Assembly: GCF_000444875.1 (NCBI RefSeq)
Contig: NC_021985.1
Span: 1,178,001-1,242,000 of the forward strand
Source: Streptomyces collinus Tu 365
GTDB lineage: Bacteria > Actinomycetota > Actinomycetes > Streptomycetales > Streptomycetaceae
Reading direction: 5' to 3'
DNA length: 64,000 bases
Below the pieces are notes generated by a model. The model had not been told where the DNA came from. It worked only from the letters and a program-made list of their open reading frames with translations, and did no database searches. Position 1 is the stretch's first letter. Each line of letters starts with the position of its first letter. Both the position numbers and the translations under genes were made by a program. Shown here piece by piece: positions 34,073-45,327 of the stretch.

Positions 34073-34675
34073 GTGCTCGACGCCGATTTCTTCCGCCGTT
34101 GGATGACGGTGGCCGCCGCGTCCGTCGACCGGGAGGCGGAACGGCTCACCGCCCTCGACTCGGCCATCGGGGACGCCGATCACGGCAGCAATCTGCAGCG
34201 CGGGTTCACGGCCGTCAGGGCCACCCTGGAGAAGGAGTCGCCGGAGACCCCGGGTCAGGTGCTCACCCTGGCCGGACGCCAGTTGATCTCGACGGTCGGA
34301 GGGGCCTCCGGGCCGCTGTACGGCACCCTGCTGCGCCGCGCCGGGAAGGCGCTCGGGGATGCCGCCGAGGTCGACGAGGCCCAACTGGCCGAGGCGTTGC
34401 GGGCGGGCGTGGACGGGGTGATGGCGCTCGGCGGCGCGGCACCCGGCGACAAGACCATGATCGACGCCCTGGCGCCGGCCGTGGACGCGCTCCCCGACGG
34501 CTTCGCCGCCGCCCGGGCGGCCGCCGAGGAGGGCGCGGTGGCCACCACGCCGTTGCAGGCGCGCAAGGGCCGGGCGAGCTATCTGGGCGAGCGCAGCATC
34601 GGCCACCAGGATCCGGGCGCCACGTCCTCCGCGCTGCTGATCGCGGCGCTCCAAGAAGCGGCGTCGGGAGCCTGA
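34073..34675 (+). CDS. dhaL: Dihydroxyacetone kinase subunit DhaL
   Basis: A 200-residue ADP-binding subunit. The Asp-rich metal/nucleotide motif reads DSAIGDADHGSNLQRGF, and GTLLRRAGKAL and GDKTMIDALAPA match the family. DhaL holds ADP as cofactor, is rephosphorylated by DhaM and passes the phosphate to dihydroxyacetone on DhaK. GTG start with AAGGAG; 46 bp behind dhaK and 1 bp before dhaM. Confidence 0.95.
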   Translation: MLDADFFRRWMTVAAASVDREAERLTALDSAIGDADHGSNLQRGFTAVRATLEKESPETPGQVLTLAGRQLISTVGGASGPLYGTLLRRAGKALGDAAEVDEAQLAEALRAGVDGVMALGGAAPGDKTMIDALAPAVDALPDGFAAARAAAEEGAVATTPLQARKGRASYLGERSIGHQDPGATSSALLIAALQEAASGA

Positions 34676-34676
34676 G

Positions 34677-35150
34677 GTGAGCGACGACAGCGGCCGCGCC
34701 ACGAGCGGCGGGAACGACGGGGACGACGGGAAGGGCGGGCAGGGAGGCGAGAAGGCGGTCGGGATCGTCCTGGTGTCCCACAGCGCGCAGGTCGCCGCCG
34801 CCGTCGCGGAACTGGCGAAGGGCCTGGCCGGCGGGGCGGCCGGTGTCCCCGTCGCCCCGGCGGGCGGCACGGAGGGCGGCGGGCTGGGCACCAGTGCCGA
34901 GCTGATCTCCGCCGCCGCGGCGTCGGTGGACCGGGGTGCGGGCGTGGCCCTGCTCACCGACCTCGGCAGCGCGGTGCTCACGGTGAAGGCGCTGATCGCC
35001 GAGGGCGACGAACTCCCCGACGGCGCCCGCCTGGTGGACGCGCCGTTCGTCGAGGGCGCGGTGGCGGCCGTGGTCACGGCGGCCACGGGCGCCGATCTCG
35101 ACGCGGTGGAGGCGGCGGCCGGGGAGGCGTACGGCTACCGGAAAGTCTGA
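34677..35150 (+). CDS. dhaM: DhaM phosphotransferase subunit (EIIA-mannose type)
   Basis: A 157-residue protein. An unusual Gly/Asp-rich N-terminal tail of about 25 residues precedes an EIIA domain of the mannose type, VGIVLVSHSAQVAAAV, whose histidine is the phosphorylation site; LLTDLGSAVLTVKALI follows. It lacks the HPr- and EI-like extra domains of E. coli DhaM, so it must receive phosphate from the general PTS proteins. The GTG start is 1 nt beyond the dhaL stop. A strong hairpin lies 120 bp downstream. Confidence 0.93.
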   Translation: MSDDSGRATSGGNDGDDGKGGQGGEKAVGIVLVSHSAQVAAAVAELAKGLAGGAAGVPVAPAGGTEGGGLGTSAELISAAAASVDRGAGVALLTDLGSAVLTVKALIAEGDELPDGARLVDAPFVEGAVAAVVTAATGADLDAVEAAAGEAYGYRKV

Positions 35151-35271
35151 ACCGCAGGCACCTGAGGGCGTGACCTTCGGCCACGGAAGGCGTGAGCCAC
35201 GGCCGGCGGAAGGTAGGAACCTCGGCCGGCGGAGGGTGTGCACCGCGGCCGCGGGAAGGCGTGAGCCGTCC

Positions 35272-35314
35272 GTCGGTGCTGTCCGTCCGAGCCCTCCGGA
35301 CGGACAGCACCGGC
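35272..35314. terminator. Hairpin terminator between dhaM and chitosanase gene
   Basis: The 15-bp perfect arms 35275-35289 (ggtgctgtccgtccg) and 35297-35311 enclose a 7-nt loop, and three further pairs extend the stem outward, one of them G-U. Two convergent genes flank it, so it probably stops both transcripts. The rest of the spacer 35151-35386 has imperfect repeats of ggccggcggaaggt type. Confidence 0.7.
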
Positions 35315-35386
35315 ACCGGCACCGTCGGCACGCATCCGCATCCGTATCCGCGTCCGCCGGGCGGCCGGCCGCCTCACGGCACGCTC

Positions 35387-36085
35387 TCACTTGGCCCCGA
35401 CGAACCTCCGGGCCAGCCGCTCCCCCTCCGCCACCGCCGCCCGGTGGTCCTCGATGGGCGAGATCCGGGAGCCCTTGAAGACGATGTAGGTGACGCCGGA
35501 GTCGGCCCCGCCGCTGCGTGGGTCGGCCTCGATGCCGAGGCCGCGGGCGGTGGCGTAGGAGGCTTCCCCGATGAGTTCGCGCGGGCCGGTGTCGCCGACC
35601 ACCGCGTACTGCACGCGTCCCCGGTAGACGACGGCCGCCACGGAGCCGCCGCGCACGCCCTGCGCCCGGGGGTTCCACACGCGGCTGGCGGCGGGGATCA
35701 CGATGTAGGGCAGCGTCTCGGCGTTCAGGTGGCGGCCGTCGGACTGCTGGAAGGCGGTGGCGGCGAAGAACAGCGGGTCGGTGCGGCGGTTGCAGCGGGC
35801 GGTCGGGCGTCCGTCGCAGTCGACGTCCAGGTCCGCCTTCCAGAACACCGCCTTGGGCGTGGCGCAGACGGGGACCTTGCGCCGGGTGCCGTCGTCGGTG
35901 CGGTACCGGCCCCGGGAGACCTGGGCGCAGGTGCGCACCCGGTCCAGCAGGTCGGCCGCAGCCACGGAGCCCTCCCCACGGCCGACGGGCTCCTGCCGGG
36001 GTGGCGCGGCGGCGGCGGCCGGAAGCGTCGTCGGGGCGAGCAGGGCGGCGCCGGCCACGGCCAGCGTCAGCGACTGGACACGCAC
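35387..36085 (-). CDS. Secreted chitosanase, glycoside hydrolase family 75
   Basis: A 232-residue protein with N-terminal signal peptide (VRVQSLTLAVAGAALLAP, cleavage near an AAAAA stretch). The mature part shows GH75 features: KAVFWKADLDVDCDGRP, ATAFQQSDGRHLNAETLPYI, and VVGDTGPRELIGEASY, the last holding the likely catalytic Asp and Glu. It would hydrolyse chitosan outside the cell. The GTG at 36085 is chosen because GAGGAGAGG precedes it by nine bases, and the upstream ATG at 36112 lacks such a site. Confidence 0.85.
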   Translation of the reverse strand: MRVQSLTLAVAGAALLAPTTLPAAAAAPPRQEPVGRGEGSVAAADLLDRVRTCAQVSRGRYRTDDGTRRKVPVCATPKAVFWKADLDVDCDGRPTARCNRRTDPLFFAATAFQQSDGRHLNAETLPYIVIPAASRVWNPRAQGVRGGSVAAVVYRGRVQYAVVGDTGPRELIGEASYATARGLGIEADPRSGGADSGVTYIVFKGSRISPIEDHRAAVAEGERLARRFVGAK

Positions 36086-36465
36086 TCTGAGGGACCTCTC
36101 CTCGTGGGACATTCCGGACACCATGCCCAATAACGGGACCAATGGGCGAGCACCTGACACCCCTATGGGGCCGGATGGAGCAGTCGGCCGACGCCTGGCG
36201 AGAGGCGAACCAGGGGCCGGGGGGCCGGGGGAACATCACCCCGAGCCCCCCGGCCGCCCAGGCCGGCGCGGGTCCGGCGACGACAGCGTTTTCCGCGCCT
36301 GAGCGTGAACTTCCCTGCGATCGAGGGGAGTTCGTCCCGTTGGGAGACCTCAGCATACGTAACTCCCCCGCACGACGGGCAACACCGCCCCTTGCCGCGG
36401 CCGCCCCGGTCGGGCCATATTGGTCCGGACCTTTGCCGTGATGCCGTCCGCAGGGAGGCGGAGCC
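36086..36465. other. Gene-free divergent spacer, 380 bp
   Basis: Spacer between the leftward chitosanase and rightward fibronectin-III lipoprotein genes. No gene is supported. A comparatively AT-rich stretch at about 36345-36425 (catacgtaactc, gccatattggtccgg) is the most likely promoter area for the rightward gene. Confidence 0.4.
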
Positions 36466-37446
36466 GTGCGACACGTCCCCCCGCGGTTCATGCCGGCCTT
36501 CGGCGTCGTACTGCTGGTCGCGTCCTGCGGCTGGGGCGGTGCGGCCGACGACGGGGGCGGCGGCGCGCCCGGCGCCCCGACCGGTGTCACCGCCGCGGCC
36601 GGGAGCGCGTCCAGCGTGCACGTCATGTGGAACGCGCTGCCCTCCGGTCCGGGGATCCGCTCGTACGAGGTGTACCGCGGCTCGACGAGGGTCGCCGAAG
36701 TGCCGGGCTCCCAGCACATGGTGGACGTCGTCAGGCTCAGGCCGTCCACCGGGTACGCCTTCACCGTGCGGGCACGCGACACCGGCGGCCGGCTCGGGCC
36801 GCCCAGCCGCGCGGTGCGGGCGCGGACGCCCGCGCTCGCGGCGGCGGACCGCTCGGCCCCCGGCCGCCCGTCGCGGCCGGCCGGGCGGGTGGTCGGCAGC
36901 CGGGCGGTCCAGCTCTCCTGGGGCGCCTCCCGGGACGACCGGGGCGTGGTGTCGTACGACGTCCTGCAGGGCGGCGTGAAGATCCACAGTGTCGGCGGCG
37001 GCCAGACCGCGACCGTGCTCACCGGACTGCGTCCCGGCACCCGGTACGCCTTCACCGTGCGGGCGCGGGACGCGGCAGGCAACCTGTCGCCCGAGAGCGC
37101 CCCGGTGCGGCTCGCCACTGCGGGCACCGACGACGGCCGGGCCACCGCGCCGTCCGGCTTCACCGCCACGAGCCACCGGTCGGCCGGGGCCTACTACATC
37201 GACCTGGCGTGGGATCCACCGCGGGTGGACGGCGTGATCACCGAGTACCGGATCCTGCTCGACGGCAGCACGGCCACCTCTCTCGTCTGGGGCGGCGACC
37301 CGCCGCGCGGCCGGGCCCGTTACAGCTTTTACGCCGGCCGGGACGCGGGGGCGGGGCACCGGGTGCGGCTGCGCGCGCGGCTGCCCGACGGCACCTGGGG
37401 CGGCTTCTCGGCCGAGCGGACGGTGACCACCGGCGCGGCCCGCTGA
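36466..37446 (+). CDS. Fibronectin type III domain lipoprotein
   Basis: A 326-residue protein beginning with a lipoprotein signal peptide, hydrophobic core FGVVLLVASC with a lipobox VASC at about residue 21. Two clear fibronectin III domains follow (residues about 35-125 and 135-225; YAFTVRARD occurs in both), and a third, more divergent one up to the end. It is presumably anchored to the outer face of the membrane. FN3 domains are frequent in Streptomyces carbohydrate-active proteins, but no catalytic domain is present here. GTG start with GGAGG at seven bases. Confidence 0.83.
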   Translation: MRHVPPRFMPAFGVVLLVASCGWGGAADDGGGGAPGAPTGVTAAAGSASSVHVMWNALPSGPGIRSYEVYRGSTRVAEVPGSQHMVDVVRLRPSTGYAFTVRARDTGGRLGPPSRAVRARTPALAAADRSAPGRPSRPAGRVVGSRAVQLSWGASRDDRGVVSYDVLQGGVKIHSVGGGQTATVLTGLRPGTRYAFTVRARDAAGNLSPESAPVRLATAGTDDGRATAPSGFTATSHRSAGAYYIDLAWDPPRVDGVITEYRILLDGSTATSLVWGGDPPRGRARYSFYAGRDAGAGHRVRLRARLPDGTWGGFSAERTVTTGAAR

Positions 37447-37627
37447 ACCACGGCCCGTAGGGCCCGGGACGGCACCGGAGCGGCGCGCCGTCGTCACCCG
37501 ACCGGGTGCGGTCCGCATGCGGCGGGATCACGGAGGACGTTTGCTGCCGTTGAGGCAGCACGGACGTTTCCCGACCCTCGGCGGCGCATGGGACGTACCG
37601 CCAACCGTGCCGCCGGAGGGCCAGCCA

Positions 37628-38176
37628 ATGCGTAACTCCCGCCTTATCCTCCGCTCCGGCCTGACCCTGGCGGCCGCCGCCGCGCTCCCGGCCTCGCTGG
37701 CCGGGCCGTCGGCCGCGGCCTCGGGAATCTCGGTGAGCACCACCGGGTCCACGGTCTCGGTCGTCACCAGCGCCTGCACGCAGACCAACGGCAGCTGGGG
37801 AACCGCCTCGCTCCTCGGCAGCCGCGAGGCGAACTTCGCCCAGGGCCGGCAGGTGGCCCTGTCGGGCACCACCGTCAGCCAGTCCGCGGCCTGGTCCGGG
37901 GTGAGCCCGGGGACGTACACGGTCGCCGTGCTCTGCTCGAACGGTCTGAGCGCCGGGACCCAGTCCGTCATCGTCTCCGCCCCGGCCGCCCCGGCGGCCC
38001 CCACGATCTCCTCGACGTCCAAGCCCGCGCCCTCGCGCGGTGTGATGGGCGGTCTCGGTGGCGCGGCCCGTGACTACGGCCCGCTCACCGTGGGCGTCGG
38101 CGCGGCGCTGGTGGGCTCCGGGGTCATCGCCGCGGCCTGGTTCCTGCGCCGCCGCTCGAAGCCCTACCGACTCTGA
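37628..38176 (+). CDS. Secreted, C-terminally membrane-anchored protein
   Basis: A 182-residue protein with signal peptide (LILRSGLTLAAAAALPASLA), a Ser/Thr-rich beta-type mature region with CTQTNGSW and VLCSNG cysteines that may pair, a Pro/Ala-rich linker, and a C-terminal membrane helix GVGAALVGSGVIAAAWFL followed by RRRSKPYRL. No LPxTG-type sortase motif is seen. Function unknown; the layout suggests a surface-displayed domain. The ATG at 37628 has GGAGG at good spacing. A 7-bp hairpin with pentanucleotide loop lies upstream at 37542-37560. Confidence 0.7.
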   Translation: MRNSRLILRSGLTLAAAAALPASLAGPSAAASGISVSTTGSTVSVVTSACTQTNGSWGTASLLGSREANFAQGRQVALSGTTVSQSAAWSGVSPGTYTVAVLCSNGLSAGTQSVIVSAPAAPAAPTISSTSKPAPSRGVMGGLGGAARDYGPLTVGVGAALVGSGVIAAAWFLRRRSKPYRL

Positions 38177-38189
38177 GCCGACCCCCACT

Positions 38190-38650
38190 GCCCCGGCCCG
38201 GCGGGCACCCCTCTCGGCCTACGCCGGGTGGGCGCCCCTGGACCCCGGATCCGGCGGACCCCCCTGAGCCCCGACCCAGCGGCCATCCCTGAGCCCGGGC
38301 TCCGGTGGGCATCCCTGAGCCCGGGGTTTGGTGGCCATCCCTGAGCCCGGGGTCCGGTGGGCGCCCCTTGAGCTTCCGGCCCGGCGGGCGTCCTCACAGC
38401 AACCGGACCGGTGGGCACCCCCTGAACTCCCGATCCGCTGGGCGCCCCTCAGCCCCGGCCCCGGCAGACGCCCCCTCCCCCTCCACTCGGGTCCGGCGGG
38501 CGGCCCCTGAACCCCCGAGCCCGGCGGGGGAACCCCGGCCCGGCAGACGCCGCTCCTTTACCCCGACCCGGCGGGCGTCTCCTGGGCACCTTCTTGGCTC
38601 CGGCCCCGTGGGCGTCCCCTCAGCCCCGGCCCGGTTGCCCCTCCCGGAAC
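38190..38650. repeat. Degenerate minisatellite, about 26-30-bp units
   Basis: About fifteen imperfect units following the pattern gtgggc-rccccctgagcccc-gg-ccg run head to tail; neighbouring copies near 38300-38360 are nearly identical (atccctgagcccggggt). Translations in all frames are low-complexity Pro/Gly/Arg, so no gene is called in 38177-38680. Confidence 0.75.
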
Positions 38651-38680
38651 TCTGGTGGCCGGCGGTCGTCCGGGCGGGCG

Positions 38681-39265
38681 TCAGGCGGGCGTGTTGTCCG
38701 GTGTTCGCGGGTCGGGGGGCGGGCCCTCGTCGGGGAGGGCGGCGAGTTCCGTCAGGGCGTGGGTGAGCCAGCGGGTCCAGAAGGTCTCCAGGTCGATGCC
38801 GGCGCGCAGGACCAGGTGGCGCAGACGGTCCTGCGGGGCGTCCCGGTCCGGTGGGAAGTCCCGCCGCTCGATCTCCTGGTACTCGGTCAACTGCCGCCGG
38901 TGCAGCTCCAGATGGCGGCGCAGGTCGGCCTCCAGGCCCGCCGTGCCGACCACCGCGGCGGCCCGCAGCCGCAGCAGCAGGACGTCCCGCTGCGGCTTGG
39001 GGTCCTGGGCCGCGGCGGTCCAGCGGGCCAGTTCGGCGCGGCCGGCGGGCAGCACCTCGTACCGCTTCTTCTGCCCACGGGCCGGCTGTTCGGCCGGCAG
39101 CGTGCGGATGAGGCCCTCGCCCTCCAGCTTCCCCAGCTCGCGGTAGATCTGCTGGTGCGTGGCCGACCAGAAGTACCCGATCGACTTGTCGAACCTGCGG
39201 GTCAGTTCGAGGCCCGACGACGGCTTCTCCAGCAGGGCGGTGAGGATGGCGTGCGGGAGTGACAT
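38681..39265 (-). CDS. PadR family transcriptional regulator
   Basis: A 194-residue protein. N-terminal winged helix HAILTALLEKPSSGLELTRR and YFWSATHQQIYRELGKLE belongs to PadR; the C-terminal helical part (Vir-like, residues 95-180) is typical of the longer PadR subgroup and mediates dimerisation. It is encoded 30 bp behind fadH in the same direction and is likely cotranscribed, so it may control the fadH promoter (see the palindrome at 41369-41382). Ligand unknown. Confidence 0.9.
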   Translation of the reverse strand: MSLPHAILTALLEKPSSGLELTRRFDKSIGYFWSATHQQIYRELGKLEGEGLIRTLPAEQPARGQKKRYEVLPAGRAELARWTAAAQDPKPQRDVLLLRLRAAAVVGTAGLEADLRRHLELHRRQLTEYQEIERRDFPPDRDAPQDRLRHLVLRAGIDLETFWTRWLTHALTELAALPDEGPPPDPRTPDNTPA

Positions 39266-39295
39266 GGCCTCATCCTAGGGACGCGCCCACGGCCG

Positions 39296-41861
<2,566 letters not shown>

Positions 41862-41956
41862 GATCGCTCCTCTCGTGGCCGCGCTGCGGTGGAACGGGGG
41901 TACCCCGCCGAACCGCGTCCATCCTCAGGAAAGCACCGCGGCCCGATGAGCACACC

Positions 41957-42838
41957 TCAGCCGCGGGAGAACTTGTACGTCTTGCTGTCCGTGAGGACGC
42001 AGAAGCCCGGCGACACGACGATGACGCGCAGCACGCCGGTGCGGCGGTCGTAGTCGATGCCCTCGACCTCGAAGGAGCCCGAGCAGGAGCTGCGCAGCGG
42101 GAGCTGCCGCAGGGCCGTGACATGGCCGGTGACGTCCGCCGTGCCGTTCGGGGCGGCCGACAGGTCGACGCGGAGCAGCGGTTTGGTCATGCCGAACAGG
42201 GAGCCGTCAGGGTCGTCCGAGGAGCACAGCAGGGTCGTCGGGCCGGAGAAGTCGCAGCCCTGGACGTCGCGCACGGGGTGGTCGAGGTGGACCGTGGAGG
42301 CCTGCGGGAGGTTCGCCGAGGGCGAGGTGGCCGGATTGACACCGGGGGTCGGGAAGACCAGCAGGCGGTCCATCGTGCCCCACTCGCCCGAGAGCATCCA
42401 CTGCCCGTCGGGCGAGATCGCGTCCCAGGAGTTGTTCAGGGCCTCGCCGGGGCTCAGCGTGTGGACGTACTCCGACCAGCCGCCGCCCGGCGCCTGCACG
42501 CGGTACATCTTCGCGTTCCCGGAGTCCCGCTGGTACGGCTCGATGTAGTGGCCGTCGTAGGAGGCGTCCGGGTCGCCGACGTGGTTCCAGCCGCGGGCGG
42601 ACAGGCCGATCGGGATGGTGCCGATGCCGGTGTACCGGTTGGGGCTGTTCGCGGGGACCTCCACCGAGGCCAGGCCCTGGCTCTCGGTCAGCGGGTCGGC
42701 GCGGTCCGAGCCCGTCTCGTTCCAGATCTCGGCGGCGGAGGCCGGCGCGGGCGCGGCGAAGGACACGACGGCGGCGGTGGCCAGGGTGAGCAGTCCGGAG
42801 AGGACTGCGTGGCAACGTTGCCGGGCGGACGCGGGCAT
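41957..42838 (-). CDS. Secreted protein of unknown function, possibly beta-propeller
   Basis: A 293-residue protein with signal peptide (residues 1-36, hydrophobic LSGLLTLATAAVVSFAAP, cleavage after ASA). The mature part has repeated WMLSGEWGTMDRLLVF- and DPDGSLFGMTKPLLRVDL-type beta stretches and two cysteines likely paired near CDFSG and LLCSSD, compatible with a partial beta-propeller. It ends YKFSRG. I do not recognise a catalytic motif. The ATG at 42838 has GAGGAG nearby; a longer reading to 42928 is less likely. Confidence 0.72.
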   Translation of the reverse strand: MPASARQRCHAVLSGLLTLATAAVVSFAAPAPASAAEIWNETGSDRADPLTESQGLASVEVPANSPNRYTGIGTIPIGLSARGWNHVGDPDASYDGHYIEPYQRDSGNAKMYRVQAPGGGWSEYVHTLSPGEALNNSWDAISPDGQWMLSGEWGTMDRLLVFPTPGVNPATSPSANLPQASTVHLDHPVRDVQGCDFSGPTTLLCSSDDPDGSLFGMTKPLLRVDLSAAPNGTADVTGHVTALRQLPLRSSCSGSFEVEGIDYDRRTGVLRVIVVSPGFCVLTDSKTYKFSRG

Positions 42839-43182
42839 GGCCGACTCCTCGAACGGGGGGTGGGGACACTCGGACGGCGGACAGTCTGGCCGTGTCGCGT
42901 GGTCATGTACAGACCAACCGAGCAACATGGGCGTGAACTCTCACGCCCCGCCGGGGGCCGCTCCCGCACGGGTCACGGAGGCGCCGGCCGCGGCGCGCCG
43001 TCGTCGGCACCCCCTCGGGGGCGCCGCCGGCGTGCGGATTTCGGCGGACGCGCGCCGCCGTGTTGAGAGATGGTGGAGATAGTCGGCGACGGCGTCGGAG
43101 AGTCTGGTGTGAGCGCGGTAGAACAAGGGGAGTCGGCACGGGGGACGACGTGCCGTGCGGACGGGCGAAGGCGGTGCGTGGC
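42839..43182. other. Gene-free divergent spacer, 344 bp
   Basis: Spacer between the leftward secreted protein and the rightward SpoIIE phosphatase. The frames here are GC-rich without ribosome sites or domains. A less GC-rich stretch at about 42895-42935 and ttgagagatggtggagatagtc near 43062 are the plausible promoter zones; no clear -35/-10 pair is seen. Confidence 0.4.
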
Positions 43183-45276
43183 ATGAGTGCAGCCGAGGCT
43201 CCGGCGACCGCGGGCGGCGAACCCGCCCGCGGGCCGGTGCGGCCGGGCGGGCTGCTCGACGTGCTGAGCGTGGCGTCGGTGGTGCTGGACACCGACGGCC
43301 GCATCGTGCTCTGGAGCCCGCAGGCCGAGGAGCTGTTCGGCTACAGCGCGCGGGAGGCGCTGGGTCAGTACGCCGCCCGGCTGATGGTGAACGAGCGCCA
43401 CATCGAGCTCGTCGGCAAGCTGTTCGCCGACGTGATGCGCACCGGCCAGAGCTGGGCCGGCGGCTTCCCGATCCAGCACAAGGACGGCACCACGAAGCTG
43501 GTGGAGTTCCGCAACATGCGGCTGCTGGACGACCGGGGCGACGTGTACGCGCTGGGGCTCGCCGCCGACCAGTCGACCGTACGGCGCCTGGAGCAGGACG
43601 TGGCGCTCTCCGAGCGGATGGTGCGGCAGTCGCCGATGGGGCTCGCCGTCCTGGACACCGAGCTGCGGTTCGTCTCGGTCAACCCGGCCCTGGAGGCGAT
43701 CAACGGGCTGCCCGCCGCCGAGCACGTGGGGCGCCGGCTGCGCGAGGTCGTGCCCCGGCTGGAGGCGGGCACCCTGGAGGACGCGGCCCGCCGGGTGCTG
43801 GAGACCGGTGTGCCGCTGATCGACCGGCCCGTCGTCGGCCGCACCCCGGCCGACCCGGACGAGGACCACACCTGGGCGCTGTCGCTGTACCGCCTGGAGG
43901 ACGCGATGGGCAACGTCCTGGGCGTGGCGGCCTCCCTGGTCGACATCACCGAGCAGCACCGGGCCTCCGTCGAGGCCGAGGCCGCGCGCCGCAGACTCGC
44001 GGTGATCGCCGACGCCTCCGCGCGGATCGGCACGACGCTGGAGCTGGAGCGCACCGCCTGCGAGCTGGCCGAGGTGGCCGTACCCGCGCTGGCCGACATC
44101 GCCGCCGTGGACCTGCTGGACGCGGTCGTCGAGGGCCGGCCGAGCACGCTGGGGCCGTCGGAGCCCGCGGTGATCCGGGCGCTCGCGGTGCGCCCCGCGG
44201 AGGCGTCCGACGCCGTGTGCGCCGCCGACCCGCCCGGTCAGATCGCCCGCTACGCTCCCGACCGGCTGGTCACCGAGTGCGTCCGCACCGGCGAGGCCGT
44301 GCTGGTGGCGCAGGTGAAGGACGAGGACCTGCCGCGCATCGCCCGTTCGGCCGAGGCGGCCGACGCGCTGGGCCGGGCGGGCCTGCACTCGTACCTCGCC
44401 GTGCCGCTGATCGCGCGCGGCGAGGTGCTGGGCGCCCTCGACCTCAAACGCACCCGCACGCCGGAACCGTTCGGCGAGGACGACCTCCTGCTGGCCCGGG
44501 AACTCGCGTCCCGCGCGGCCGTGCAGATCGACAACGCCCGCTGGTACCAGAACGCCCGCAACACCGCGCTCACCCTGCAGCGCAGCCTGCTGCCCAGCGA
44601 TCCGCCGGTGACCACCGACCTGGAGGTGGCCTCCCGCTACCAGCCGGCGGGTGCCACCAGCGAGGTCGGCGGCGACTGGTTCGACGTCATCCCGCTGGAC
44701 GGCGACCGGACCGCGCTGGTGGTCGGCGACGTGATGGGCAGCGGCATCAGCGCCGCCGCCACCATGGGCCGGCTGCGCACCGCGACCACCACGCTCGCCC
44801 CGCTCGGGCTCGACCCGGCGCTGCTGCTGGAGCATCTCGACAAGACGACCTCGGCCCTCGACCACTCCATCGCGACCTGCGTGTACGCCGTCCACGACCC
44901 GCATCTGCGCCAGTGCCGGATCGCCAACGCCGGCCATCTGCCCCCGGTCCGGGTCCGCCCCGGCCGCCCGCCCGAGCTGCTGGACCTGCCCACCGGGGTG
45001 CCGCTGGGGGTGGGCGGGGTGGAGTTCTCGACGGTGACCGTCGACTTCGAGCCGGGCGACGAGCTGGTGTTCTACACCGACGGGCTGGTCGAGACCCGCC
45101 GCCACTCGCTGGACGAGCGCCTGGACTTCCTGCTCTCTCTGCTCGACGGGCCTCCCCGTCCGCTGGAGGAGGCCTGCGACCTGCTGCTGCGGACGCTGCA
45201 CCACCCCGACAACCACGACGACGTGGCGCTGCTCATCGCCCGCGCGCAGGAACTGCCCGGGCCGTCCACCGGGTAG
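43183..45276 (+). CDS. PAS-PAS-GAF-SpoIIE protein phosphatase
   Basis: A 697-residue PP2C-type phosphatase of the SpoIIE/RsbU type. Two PAS sensor domains (residues about 25-145 and 150-270; LLDVLSVASVVLDTDGRI, MGLAVLDTELRFVSVNP) and a GAF domain (about 280-455) precede the phosphatase, which shows LLPSDPPVTTDLEVASRYQP, GGDWFDVIPL, GDVMGSGISAAATMGRL and FYTDGLVETRR. Such proteins dephosphorylate anti-anti-sigma factors in stress or development signalling. The soluble form with PAS domains suggests a redox or small-molecule signal. Start at 43183. Confidence 0.92.
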   Translation: MSAAEAPATAGGEPARGPVRPGGLLDVLSVASVVLDTDGRIVLWSPQAEELFGYSAREALGQYAARLMVNERHIELVGKLFADVMRTGQSWAGGFPIQHKDGTTKLVEFRNMRLLDDRGDVYALGLAADQSTVRRLEQDVALSERMVRQSPMGLAVLDTELRFVSVNPALEAINGLPAAEHVGRRLREVVPRLEAGTLEDAARRVLETGVPLIDRPVVGRTPADPDEDHTWALSLYRLEDAMGNVLGVAASLVDITEQHRASVEAEAARRRLAVIADASARIGTTLELERTACELAEVAVPALADIAAVDLLDAVVEGRPSTLGPSEPAVIRALAVRPAEASDAVCAADPPGQIARYAPDRLVTECVRTGEAVLVAQVKDEDLPRIARSAEAADALGRAGLHSYLAVPLIARGEVLGALDLKRTRTPEPFGEDDLLLARELASRAAVQIDNARWYQNARNTALTLQRSLLPSDPPVTTDLEVASRYQPAGATSEVGGDWFDVIPLDGDRTALVVGDVMGSGISAAATMGRLRTATTTLAPLGLDPALLLEHLDKTTSALDHSIATCVYAVHDPHLRQCRIANAGHLPPVRVRPGRPPELLDLPTGVPLGVGGVEFSTVTVDFEPGDELVFYTDGLVETRRHSLDERLDFLLSLLDGPPRPLEEACDLLLRTLHHPDNHDDVALLIARAQELPGPSTG

Positions 45277-45327
45277 CCGTCCGTCCGCCGGCCGTACCCT
45301 CGGTGGCGGTCCACTCGGTCGTGGGGG

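Noticed and set aside
34263..37169. A 968-codon minus-strand frame across dhaL, dhaM, chitosanase and lipoprotein genes
   Set aside because: It crosses four well-supported genes; composition is low-complexity and the apparent length results from GC-rich codon bias.
16600..38650. Repeat blocks as CRISPR arrays
   Set aside because: Units are contiguous and degenerate with no unique spacers of constant length and there are no cas genes.
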